Part shown: piece by piece, positions 1-10,166 of the stretch
How the letters are laid out: every line of letters starts with the position of its first letter
How positions within the stretch are numbered: the first letter of the stretch is position 1
Assembly: GCA_963930655.1 (NCBI GenBank)
Contig: OZ005618.1
Location: 9,446,001-9,510,000 of the forward strand
Reading direction: 5' to 3'
Source: Myrica gale
Taxonomy: Eukaryota; Streptophyta; Magnoliopsida; Fagales; Myricaceae
DNA: 64,000 bases
Position numbers and translations under genes: made by a program
The notes under the pieces: model-generated
Told to the model about the DNA's origin: nothing
Databases searched by the model: none
The model's input: the letters and a program-made list of their open reading frames with translations, nothing else

Positions 1-336
1 ATACTTCATATCTGAAAAGGATTGTAGTTTGGACTTGATTTTGTTCTTTCGAAAACATTGTACAATGTGAATATCTTGATCATCTTAAGAAAATTTTGTA
101 TTGTAGAAGCCAAGTACCTTGTGCTTATCTTGCTTATGTATAAAAGGTGCTAATTGTATTGATATGTGCATATCCAAAAAAGATTGATGCTTCTTATTTG
201 ATTTTGTTGATTTGAAATCATTATACTCTATGCTCATCCTATATATCTTGGAAAGTACTCGTGGATTAAGTTTTGTTTTAATTATTGCGAAAAATATTGT
301 AAAACTCAATTCATCCCTTATGGCCCGTCTATCGGG
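1..336. other. Intergenic, nothing recognised
   Basis: AT-rich DNA with only short chance reading frames. I see no gene, RNA or repeat signature before the hAT-type element that begins at 337. Confidence 0.5.
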
Positions 337-725
337 TAGGGCTGCACAACCTGAAATTCGGTCCGGTTTTTGGACCGCACTTCGATCCGACCGGATTTCC
401 AGTTGTGCTTATATAGAGAACCGGACGAGACCACTTATAAGTGGTCAGGTTCGGTCTAGACCGGTTTTATTTTTTTAATTTTTTTTAATTTAATTTCGAA
501 GGGAGAAGGACATGACTGACAAAACACAGTTTTATTTTAGGTTAAAATTAAATTTTTTAAGTTTGTAATTTACATTAAAAATATAAAAAAGAATATTTTT
601 ATTTATATTATTAAATCCAGTCCGGTTTGGTCCAGACCGGTTTTACAAAAGGTCCGGACCGGACCACAAATCATGTCCGATTTTGTGGTCTGGTCCGGTC
701 TGTCGTCCGGTTTTGTTCAGCCCTA
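337..725. mobile_element. hAT-type MITE with GGTCCGG-rich interior
   Basis: The left end reads TAGGGCTGCACAAC and the right end, reversed, TAGGGCTGAACAAAAC, forming short terminal inverted repeats. The flanking 8-mers are CTATCGGG and ATATCAGG, a decayed 8-bp target duplication (6 of 8). The interior is full of palindromic GGTCCGGACC-like motifs. No transposase is coded. The same family recurs at 41804-42174 with a perfect duplication, which supports the assignment. An autonomous hAT transposase elsewhere would have mobilised it. Confidence 0.7.
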
Positions 726-784
726 ATATCAGGATTCACAGATCACTATCAGGTTTCACTTATATTAATATTAGTGAATTACTC

Positions 785-960
785 ATAACTGGCTTGCCTC
801 AGCAGTTAGGGAAAATGTGGAACTTTGTGAATAAGGCTCACAGTCCGGGGTTTGATTCCTCATATGAGTCATACTAAAGCCTACTTAAGTGGGAGTTATG
901 GAGGCGATGTGCCTATGTTAGTCTCCGAGATTTATTGTACTAGTAGTTCTATGCCCAATT
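785..960 (+). repeat. Possible tRNA-derived SINE head
   Basis: A box-A-like stretch (TTGCCTCAGCAG near 793) is followed about 50 bases later by a good box B (GGTTTGATTCC near 849), the spacing of a polymerase III promoter in a tRNA-derived SINE. No clear tail or target duplication was found, so the borders are approximate. Confidence 0.4.
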
Positions 961-1107
961 AGTGCCTCCTAGCTAAGCTAGATCCATTTGAGCAAAGTGC
1001 AATATAGATTGGTTGCAAGGGATTTCCCTATTTAACCAAAAAATACAAGTGGAATTCTAGTTTCATGGTTACAATTACAATACGTTATTTTGGTTTAATT
1101 TCTTTTT

Positions 1108-1497
1108 GGGGTAAATATACTTTTCACCCTCAAATACCATGATTTTTGCACTTTGCACCCTAAACTACCACTTTTGTTACATTTCACCGTTTAACTACTA
1201 ATCTACATTTTGCAACTTTTGTCAAATTTTTACACTTTGCACCATCCAACTACCAATGTTAGACACTTTGCACCTTCTACACGATAATAATACTCCCGAA
1301 AATTTAATAAATTGACAATAATACCTTTAATATATACAAAGTGTGTCAAGGGTATTATTATCATTTTAGTATGAAAACTTGACAGAGGGTGCAAAGTGTC
1401 TAATATTAATAGCTAGAGGATGAAATGTAGCAAAAGTGATAGTTTATAGTGTAAAGTGCAACACTAATGGTAGTAAATTGGTGAAAAATATATGGGG
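1108..1497. repeat. Foldback MITE, family FB1, copy A
   Basis: A near-palindromic element. The left half carries repeated phrases of the type CTTTGCACCCTAAACTACCA and the right half their reverse complement. The ends match in inverted orientation (ATACTTTTCACC and GGTGAAAAATAT). Two further copies lie at 32990-33405 and 55640-56055. It is non-coding, and a transcript would fold into a long imperfect hairpin. Confidence 0.6.
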
Positions 1498-1737
1498 TAA
1501 AGTCACTTTTTAAACCCTTAAACTATTAAGCAAATTACAATTAGAGCCTCAAACTACCAATTTTGACACATTGAGTCCAAGAACTACCAAATTTTATATT
1601 TTGACCGTCAGATTTTAGTTCAGGGCGCAAATGGATAAAATTTGGTAGTTCGTGAGCTCAATGTGTCAAGATTGGTAGTTTGAGGTCCTATTTAGAATTT
1701 GTTTGATAGTTTATGGGTTCAAAGTGACTTTTCTCCA
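1495..1737. repeat. Foldback MITE, family FB2, copy A
   Basis: Two arms of about 100 bases in inverted orientation surround a short centre near 1610-1640. The left arm starts with AAAGTCACTTT and the right ends with AAAGTGACTTT; both contain CTCAAACTACCAA and ACACATTGAG on the folding strand. It directly abuts FB1 copy A. A related copy is at 45655-45950. Non-coding. Confidence 0.6.
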
Positions 1738-2865
1738 AAATATATTTATGTCTTTCTTTTTTCCGTGAAGAAATTGGAAAACACATTAGTAATCCGGACT
1801 CCCTTGTATACCGGAGTCAAATCTGGGATAGCCTAGATGCACACATTTTTTTCTATGTAATTAGTAAAAGGCAGATACATTTCGTCTGAAAGAAACTCCG
1901 CAACAAGCCTTAAAACATTAGAATTGGTTATTTATTTACAGCAGCTCTACAAGCTTTCGATTCAACACGTATAAATCATCATGAGCTACCTTAGAAGAAC
2001 CAGCCATATGAAAATCCTGATCTTCTTCAATTGGTTATCTTTTCCCAAGTCGTAGATTCGGGAGACAAGGTACACAAGCACTTAAGTTGTGAGTGCAAAT
2101 GGATTGAAACTGAAAATCTGCACATACAATATTACTCTCGATGGGCGGTCACTATACTCTCATTAGGCGCGGCTTTCCTCGATTCCTGTCATAATTGACT
2201 TCATCGCTCCCTTCCTTTCGTCGAGGGAAGGACTCCCCTTACAGATTTGATCGATCTTGTTAAATTTTTGTCGAAATTGTACAATATAATTTAAAAATAA
2301 ATAGATATAAAAGATAGATCCAACATCATTTAATATTATTCTTATAAAATTTTGAACTGTTATATCTATCTATCGTTAAATTTTACTATACAATTCTGAT
2401 AAAAAAAAATGATCAATATATACTTACTAAACAAAAATTGAATAGAAATAAAGCTGATTGCACATATATGAGCCATATGAAATAGACAGAAAATATTAAT
2501 GAAAGAGTCATAAACGCAACCCATTCACATTTAACTAGTGGGATGGAATTGAATTGATCAATAGAAACCTGATCGTACATATATGAGCAATACGAAACAG
2601 ACGGTGAAGAAATAAATGAAAGTGATAATGCTATTGACAGATTCCGTTTCAAAATTTGAATTATTTAGATAATAATTTGTTTAAGTGTTCAAGATGTCTC
2701 CTAAAAAGATTAGGATTAGAAATCGTTTGAATTACGAAGATTATAATTGGAAGCTTTTGAATCATGAAGATGAGGATTAAGGGCATTCGAATTTTGAAAG
2801 ATGAGTTCAAATTCGTGAAGTGTGATCCGATCCTAAAATCTCTCAAGTGTATCTCCGGAGTAGGA
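1738..2865. other. Intergenic, nothing recognised
   Basis: AT-rich sequence with short unsupported frames on both strands. No repeat border, RNA gene or coding signal that I can defend. Confidence 0.4.
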
Positions 2866-3020
2866 TCTTCGCCCAAGCTTTGCCAGATCTTGGCTCAACC
2901 GAAATTGGTATTTTCTTCATAGTGTGTTTCACCCAAGCTTGACTCGAGCGAAATTGACATTTTTCTTTACCGTGTATTTCATCCAAGCTTCGCTCTAGCT
3001 TGGCTCGAGTGAAAATCATT
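2866..3020. repeat. Imperfect tandem repeat (CCAAGCTT units)
   Basis: Three imperfect units of roughly 45-65 bases each start with [C/T]CCAAGCTT, include a CTCGAG-type core, then GAAA(A/T)T and a T-rich tail ending near GTGT(T/A)TTTC. They lie just before an LTR-like stretch and may be part of it. Confidence 0.5.
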
Positions 3021-3695
3021 GTTTTCAAATTTTCTAATCTTTTTCTATTTAAACCGAAAGACATTCGTCCAAGAGGTTTACCCAAGTTATTTTCTTCATT
3101 CATTGGCATCTTATGCTTAAGAGAAATATTCTTTGAGACCTTTGCACCTAAAGTGATTATATTTTCTCTCTCCTACATCAATCACATCAATCACCATTGA
3201 AACCAACCTCCTGTGAGAAGCATTCAGAGAGCTTAAGGAGATTGGCAGCCGGAGTTACCGGTGTTGAAGAGATTTACAAGAAGAACCTCAGAAGGCAAAG
3301 GGTTAACCGCAAAGGAGCAAGTCTAGGTTAGATTACCTAGATTATTATTTCGGGGTTGTCAGAGTCATGCAACTGGATGTTGCCCGTGTCTGAGTCACCG
3401 GTATAAGGTTTATCTTCTAGTGAATTTTTGGTGGCTGCTAGCCCGCATTAGTTTTTTCCTTTGATATGGTTTTCAACTTTGTCATCAAATCTCGTGTCTT
3501 GGCATGTGATGGATTTGTTACTTCTGATCGATACTTTTCTTTGATATTTGTTTTAATATTTCGCTGCATATTTAGTGATTGTTAAATACTTTTCAGATCT
3601 AGATGAAACTCTTTTAGGACTTGTTCTAAATTTGTCTATCCGTAGAAAAAGAAAGTATCAACACTTATTCACCCCTCTAGATGTTCCTTAGAGTC
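3021..3695 (+). mobile_element. Probable copia LTR relic
   Basis: The segment has the look of a Tork/SIRE-type copia LTR 3' half: a transcript-leader-like middle, then a stretch around 3655-3685 reading ATCAACACTTATTCACCCCT, a phrase I associate with such LTR ends. No primer-binding site, second LTR or target duplication was found, so this is a relic at best. Confidence 0.35.
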
Positions 3696-3985
3696 TAAAC
3701 ATGTTTTCCGAAAGAGTCATAAATATGCAAATTTGGTAGCGCACCAATTAGCTCATTGAGTCATAAGCATTTTTTTTTCTTTGGCAACTTGGGGACCGGG
3801 GAACAGAGAATACTTCCTCAGATAAATACTGTGGGAAAAAGAACTGCCCGAATATGGTTTCATCTAGTAATAAAAGAAAGAAACTATGACACCTTGACTT
3901 ACGTGAGCATGACAATCATGAGAATTACGAGGATAAAAATTAATAAAGGAAATGCAGGGCGATAAAACAATTCCTCTTTTATTAA
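3696..3985. other. Intergenic, nothing recognised
   Basis: No supported gene. A short frame at 3756-3965 has no recognisable motif. Confidence 0.4.
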
Positions 3986-3989
3986 TAGC

Positions 3990-4082
3990 CTCAAGGTTCA
4001 CTCGTCGATAATGTTCATTCGAATGTGAAGGTGGCCGTAAGCTTTGGAGGGGACACCGTAGGGAATAAGCATGCTTACTTCA
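3990..4082 (+). pseudogene. GH18 chitinase-like gene fragment, truncated by LINE
   Basis: From about 4011 the plus strand encodes [20 protein letters not shown] followed by HAYF, nearly identical to residues 100-123 of the intact GH18 protein at 13233-14153, including the conserved S-x-G-G strand. Homology decays upstream towards 3990 and stops at about 4080, where LINE sequence starts. The fragment is inverted relative to the intact gene. It is too short to function and marks a lost paralogue. Confidence 0.8.
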
Positions 4083-7000
4083 GATCATGCTGCCATTATA
4101 CTTGATACTTTTGGTGACCAGCATAAAGGCCCCCGTCCATTTCGATTTGAACCTTTTTGGGTCTCTCATGAATCTTATCACTCGGTCATTGAAAGTTCTT
4201 GGAGTCATTTTATTCCTGGCTCTCCAGCGTTTCGTACTTGCCAGAAGATTAAAGCTCTCAAGCCTCGCCTCCGCCAATGGAACCGTGAGACTTTTGGTAA
4301 CCTGCATGACCGTGTTCTTCATCTACACCAACAGTTGGCACATACGCAATCTTTGGACCCCTCCCCTCTTTTGGAAGCGACGGAGCAACATCTCCAATTC
4401 CAGCTTCAAGATGCCTTGAAAAATGAGGAATTATTGTGGCGAACTAAATCCGGGTGCAATGGCTTACTACTCCGGAATTGAACACCAACTTCTTCCACTT
4501 GTCCACTGTTATTAGACGCCGACGAAATTGTATCGAGTCTTTGAAAGCTGAGGATGGCAGGTGGTTGCATAACCGGGCAGATATTGGAGACTATCTATGC
4601 CCCTCCTTTCATAATCTTTTTCCACTTCTCATCCGCAACACCTCCAGGATGTCGACTCTCTCATTGTTCCTACTGTCTCTCAGGCAGATAATAACTTTCT
4701 ATGTGTTGTTCCGACTGGAGATGAAATATGGAATGTCGTCCGTTCTATTGGCCCCTGCAAATCTCCTGGACCGGACGGCTTCACTACCCTTTTTTACCAG
4801 CGTTATTGGGACATTGTGAAGGAAGACGTTATTGCTTCTGTTCAAAGATTTTTTTCTTCAGGTTATCTTCTTAAATCTCTGAATCATTCTAATATTGTCC
4901 TTCTACCTAAACGAGATAACCCCACCCTTGCCTCACATTACCGCCCCATTAGCCTTTGTAATGTTCTCTATAAAATCATCTCCAAAATTTTGACCTCCCG
5001 CCTCAGATCGGTTTTGGACAACATTGTTTCTCCCTTCCAAACCGGTTTTGTGTCTTCTCGTTTAATTCAAGAGAACTCGATCCTAACCCATGAGCTGCTC
5101 CACACCATTAAGCATAAGCAAGGTCGGGAAGGTCTTATGGCTCTTCGTATTGACATGGAGAAGGCCTGCGACCGCATCGAATGGAGTTTCCTGTTTCATG
5201 TTCTGCGTTGTTATGGTTTTTTTTATATTTGGATTCAATTCATTCGGCAATGTGTTTCTACCGTGTCCTACTCCATTTTTTGAATGGAAGCCCCTTTGGC
5301 TTCTTTTCTCCTCAGCGAGGATTGCGACAGGGAGATCCCATCTCCCCGTTTCTCTTCATCTTATGTTCTGAGGTCCTAACTAAGTTGTTGCTCCGTGCGA
5401 AATCTGACCATTTGTTGCATGGTATCTGCATCAGTCGTAGGGCCCCCGTCATCTCTCATTTGATGTTCGCGGACAACTTGATTATTTTCAGTGCCTCCCG
5501 AGATCTTGATGCTTCCAGCATTCATCATTGTCTCCAGCAATACTCTTCTTGGTCTGGGCAACTTATTAATTTCGCCAAATCCAGCATTATTTTCAGTCCT
5601 TATACTGGTCTCACTCCCAGCAATTCCATTTGTTGCCTCCTTGGTCTTCGTCGGGAGAGTAATGGAGGTAAGCACCTTGAACTTTCTCTTCAATTTCCTC
5701 GGTCTAAGAAGATTGCATTCTTTGACGTTAAAGACAAGGTGCTAAAGAGAATTGAGGGCTCGCACGTGAGGTGTCTTTCGCAAGCTGGACGTTTGAATCT
5801 TATTAGTATTGTTGCTTTGGCCTTGCCTTCCTACTCCATGTCCACTTTTCTCCTCCCGAAAGGTTGGTGTAAAGATATTAATGATATTCTAAAGAACTTT
5901 TTCTGGGGCTTTGATGGGCAACGAAAGCATCTGACTCCTCTTGCTTGGTCTATTATCTGTACACCGCGTGATATTGGTGGTCTTGGTGTTCGTAGGCTGC
6001 ATGATACTAACAAAGCCCTCATTGCCAAGTTGGGTTGGATGATGGTTTCTCGGCCAGATGCTCTTTGGGTTAAGGCCCTCTCGACAAAATATTTGAAGGA
6101 TACCCCTTTCCTCCGTGTGAGGAAACCTTCTAATGCTTCCTGGTTGTGGTCTGGCATTCTTGAGGTGCGTCCTCTTGTGGCTAACGGTTTATTTTTTCAG
6201 GTGCGTGGAGGCAGGACTACTAATACCTGGTCTGATCCTTGGATCTCAGATCTTCCTTCCTCCTTTGCTATCCCCCTGCACCCTCTTATTGACCCTTCTG
6301 GTTACAGTACAGTTTTTGACCTTGTGTGACCCCTTGCTGAGGTGTTGGAATAGGCCTCTTCTCGACTCTTTATTCCATCCCTCCTGTGTTGGCAGCATTA
6401 TTTCTCTCCCGGTGTCGAATGGTATTCAACCTGACCTTCCTTTTTGGAAGCTTGAGAGTTCGGGTTGTTTCTCTGTGAAGTCGGCTTATCTTTTAGACCA
6501 ACGTGAGCGGCTCCTTCCTTCTCCTTTGGATCTGGCCTTGCCTTTTAATTGGAAGTCTTTATGGTCTCTCAAAATTCAAGCTCGTCTGCGGCTTCTTCTC
6601 TGGAAATTGGCTGCCCATGCTCTCCCTGTGCGAGCCAAGCTCTTTTTCCTTTCTGACAGTGTGGATGAGGAGTTCTTCCTCTGCCCCCTTTGCCACCAAG
6701 AATCCGAGACTATTGAACATCTCTTTATCTGTTGTTGTTTCACCACTTTGCTTTGGCGAGAGGCGCGTTGGCCTCTGGATACCCAGAATTTTCATCATCT
6801 TAACATGAAGGGTTGGATTTTTTTGCTCATGAGCCCCAATGAGGATCTGCCCTTTCCTTTCCCTAGGGGCAGAGATCTTCCTCTCCAGGCTGCTCTCATC
6901 TTTGATACAGTTTGGTTTGCCCGAAATCAGCTGGTGCATTCTGGCATTACGCCTATCCCGGAGGATATGATTAGGAGCCTAAGGAGTCGAACGACTGAAC

Positions 7001-7565
7001 ATTTTGCTACTTGGTTAGAAATTGATTTTCAGTCCCACCTGCTTTGGAAACCTCCGGATCCTGGCGTATGGAAGATTAATGTGGATGTTACTCTTAGAGG
7101 AAATATGGCATTCCTTGCTGCTGTCTGTAGGGCTTCTGACGACTCTATACATTTTGCTTAGAGTGATTTTGTTACCACTGATAACCCTCTGCTCGTCGAA
7201 GCCAGAACCTGCCTTATGGCTTGCTAGTTTGCGCATGATCTCTCTCTGGACCAGGTTATTCTCGAGTGTGATTCTCAGCTCGTCTCCCGTGCTGTCTATG
7301 ATAATCACCTCCTCATGCTTGGTCCTGTTGCTGTTTCTATTTCTTGTATTAAGGGTTTCTTCGAACAACACCCTGGTTAGAAGGTACAATGGACTTCTAG
7401 GCGCCAGAACTCGATGGCTCACTATTTAGCTGCTTGGGTTTCTCGTTGTTTTCGTTTTGGCTCTTTATGTATTTCGCTTTTACTACCGTCTATTTTTTTA
7501 GTGGATTCGTTTGATCCACCTTGACTTTTTGTTGTTGAATAAATCGTTTGCTTAGAAAAAAAAAG
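4080..7565 (+). mobile_element. 5'-truncated, decayed L1-type LINE (ORF2)
   Basis: The reading frame begins at the end of an AP-endonuclease domain (SDHAAII, 4079 on), so the element lacks its 5' part. Reverse transcriptase follows across several frames (4454-4819, 4816-5283, 5181-6329): motif A DMEKACDR near 5153, motif B QRGLRQGDPISPFLF near 5315, and a motif C reading FADN at 5466-5477 where active enzymes have two Asp (F-A-D-D). A zinc-binding region (CPLC...EHLFIC) lies near 6690-6730 and an RNase H-like start (WKINVDV) near 7070, with a stop at about 7161. The 3' end is CTTAG plus an A-run at 7552-7563. Frameshifts, stops and the catalytic change make it dead. No convincing target duplication was found. 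Confidence 0.9.
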
Positions 7566-7691
7566 AAACAAGTAAACTTACAGCGGTCAACCCACACTTC
7601 CTTCAAACGGGCCTATTCTTTGAAGGAGGACTGTCAACCTATCAACCCAACTTACATATTGCAATAGATCAATATGTAAAGACACAATCTC
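7566..7691. repeat. Local duplication block D1, copy 1 (part a)
   Basis: The stretch around 7660-7691 (TTGCAATAGATCAATATGTAAAGACACAATCTC, interrupted by indels) matches 14870-14900 in the same orientation. The copy continues at 8309 after the foldback element that split it. Confidence 0.6.
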
Positions 7692-8308
7692 ATGTTGATT
7701 ATAATTTGTTTTCTCAAAGTATCATGTGATTTTTAAATCTTTTTACAAATTTTAATTCGTTGTAACTCACCCTATAAATTATACTTCTCGTCGCGATTTT
7801 ATCCACCAGCCTATTAAAGTTGTTATATTGAGCAGTTTTTGTCTCACGTGAACGATACATGACCTTCATTTTATTTGAAAAATTAAATTTACCCTCATTT
7901 GAGTCCTTTCTAGCTTTCTACAGTGCTTCTAATAATTCGTAAAGCTAAAAGAATAATATGTAGTGAACTTTTTTTTAAAAAAATTTGACCAGCTCAATTC
8001 TAAATGAGTCATCTTTTTCTTCTTTTAATAAAAAAAAAAATCAGTTAACTACATATTAGTTTTTTGCTCTAAGATTTGTTAGTAGTACAATAGAAGGCTA
8101 GAGAGGACTCAGACGAGGGTAAATTTATCTTTTCAATTAATGAGAAGGTCACGTGTTGAAAATTATTCTATATAACAGCTTCAGCAGGTTAGGAGATGAA
8201 ATTGCAACAAGAAGCATAGTTTGTGGGGGTGAGTTGTAACGACTTAAAGTTTGTAGGTGTATTTGAGAATCAGGTGATAGTTTGAGAGGAAAAATTATAA
8301 TTAACCCT
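7692..8308. mobile_element. 617-bp foldback MITE inside duplicated block
   Basis: Two arms of about 280 bases pair with each other. For example TTCGTTGTAACTCACCC near 7760 pairs with GGGTGAGTTGTAACGA near 8228, and TTTACCCTCATTTGAGTCC near 7889 pairs with GGACTCAGACGAGGGTAAA near 8105. The flanks are ACAATCTC (7684-7691) and ACAACCTC (8309-8316), a decayed 8-bp duplication. The duplicated block at 14.9 kb reads ACAAATCTC with no insert, giving an empty site. Non-coding. Confidence 0.75.
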
Positions 8309-8710
8309 ACAACCTCGTTAGTTGGTGGGTGATGGCAACTGATCGATTGGCTAAGTCCAGTTCTTTTCTTCTTCTTCTTTTTTTGTTGGTTGAAAGGGAG
8401 GCAACCAGCTTAGTAATCGTCACTTAGCGTGACTATAGGAGCACCTCGCTGCAGAATGTCCAATTTGAGTTATAGCTACGGTCCATTGAGCGAGCATGTC
8501 ACCACAACACCAACCAGTCTCAATTTATCCACGTAATCAAATATAAGTCTTTATTTTCACAAATAATTTCAACTTATGCCCTGCTGGTGGGTCCAATTCT
8601 TTTCACTTATACATTATCTCCTTTGTGAACTCTATTTGGGTGTCACAGAGTATATTCTTTTAGGTTAATGGGTGTCCCATTCCAAAAGATGGTCAGTACA
8701 TATGATTAGA
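8309..8710. repeat. Local duplication block D1, copy 1 (part b)
   Basis: Shares GTTGGTGGGTGATG, CCAGTTCTTTTC, CTTTGTGAACTCTAT, TGGGTGTC and AAGATGGTCAGTA in order with 14908-15085. This copy holds about 200 extra bases (8395-8575) absent from the other. No coding potential seen. Confidence 0.7.
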
Positions 8711-9221
8711 TTCTAGGGGTGAATAGCGAACATGTCGGAAACGGAATTTAACATTCCGACTTCCAGTCCACTAACTAGCGGATGCCTAAAATGAATTTTG
8801 CTTCTGCATCTGCTTCCGACTCTTATATGACTTAGCGAAAGCGGATAGCGGAATTCTAATAATTAAAAAAATAGATATTTTTAACCCCAAGATTCTATAC
8901 ACTGCAAAATAGCCTAAGGACAAATTTTAATCAGTTGTTATCTACAAGAATGAAGAATGACTGAAGCTAGTTGACCAAAACAATTTACAAAAGTTTTAGT
9001 CAGTTTTATAAATGAAAATACAATCATATCTGTGTTTTACCTGCACTATTTCCTCACTATATGTCCTTTTTTTTAACTGAACTACTCAACCATCAAGATA
9101 GATTGCAAGTTATTGAAGCAAAGAAGAGAAAAAAAAACAGTGAAACTAAACTCGATATTTGTGTATAGAACTACCCTAGATGACATTTTTTAAATATATA
9201 ATTGCGATTAAATTTGGGACT
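8711..9221. other. Intergenic; possible single hAT end
   Basis: At 8714 the sequence TAGGGGTGAATAGCG resembles a hAT terminal repeat and is followed by GCGGA/TTCCG-rich sequence to 8855, but no partner end or target duplication is visible. The rest is AT-rich and unassigned. Confidence 0.3.
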
Positions 9222-9440
9222 CACTACAAAAAAAAAATAGGTCTGTAGCAGCAGCCTTTTTAGCGGTAGTTCGTAAAAACACAACTGTATTTGTAGACAA
9301 AAGCCGCTAAAAATCACCTATAGCAACAGTCTTTTTAGCAAAGACACACTTTAGGGCATTTTTTTAAAAATGCCGCTAAATGTTTTACCATTAGCTTTGG
9401 TCTTTTTGGTGGCGTTCAGTGACCGTTGCTGTAGGTATAA
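9222..9440 (+). mobile_element. CACTA (EnSpm) element terminus
   Basis: CACTACAAAAAA at 9222 is the hallmark terminal motif of plant CACTA transposons. It is followed by several copies of subterminal motifs of the type TTTTTAGCGG / CCGCTAAA on both strands. No opposite end (TTTGTAGTG) was found downstream and no transposase is coded, so this is a broken end. Confidence 0.65.
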
Positions 9441-9670
9441 GTGCAAAAAAATTATTTTTTAATTATAAGTTATTTAATGTTAATAATTATTTTATACATT
9501 TTAATATATAATTTTATTTTGTCGTGTATTTGAAAATTTTATTTAAATGAACCTACTTAATAAAATATGGAATTAGAATGAGTGTTATGAAAATTGAAAT
9601 TATTACATGATATATTGTAAATTATATCTATGGTTATTATGGTAAATGCATATTTATTGACTAAATCTAA

Positions 9671-9836
9671 GGGGATGTTCGGTTAAGGATTTTTTGTGTT
9701 TTGAGAATTTTTATGTGATGTTAACTTGATTGGTATGCGTGTTGTAGTTATTTTTATGTGGTGTTGAAAATGATGTTTGGTTGGAGAATTGTGAGGATTC
9801 AAAAAATCCTGAAGATTTTTTTAACCGAACGTGTCC
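9671..9836. mobile_element. Tourist-like (PIF/Harbinger) MITE, 166 bp
   Basis: The left end is GGGGATGTTCGGTTAA and the reversed right end GGACACGTTCGGTTAA, a typical Tourist-type terminus. TAA lies on both sides (9668-9670 and 9837-9839), the three-base target duplication of this superfamily. No coding capacity. Confidence 0.75.
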
Positions 9837-9839
9837 TAA

Positions 9840-10166
9840 GTAGTTTAGAAAACATCTATTATCCTACTTATAATTAACATATATATTTTGAATAATTAGT
9901 AATTTAATATTATTTAATTTGAACATATTATTTAATTTCAAACAAATAGATATTGTGAGATTAACTTATACAATTAAAGTACATAACTTAATATATGGTC
10001 TTAGAGGTTGTGATTTAGTCATCAGGCATATAGGTACATACATATAAAGTACTTAATTTAATTATCACATATCATGTATATGATAAACACATATAACAAA
10101 TCATGCAATGTTAGATAAATGAATTATACTTTTAAATTATAAGTATTATGTATTATTACTACCAAC
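9840..10166. other. AT-rich intergenic, nothing recognised
   Basis: Very AT-rich, no frame or repeat border that I can defend. Confidence 0.4.

Noticed and set aside
4060-7580. Target-site duplication for the LINE
   Set aside because: The best candidates around 4066 and 7566 (CTTAC-containing words) match too poorly to claim.
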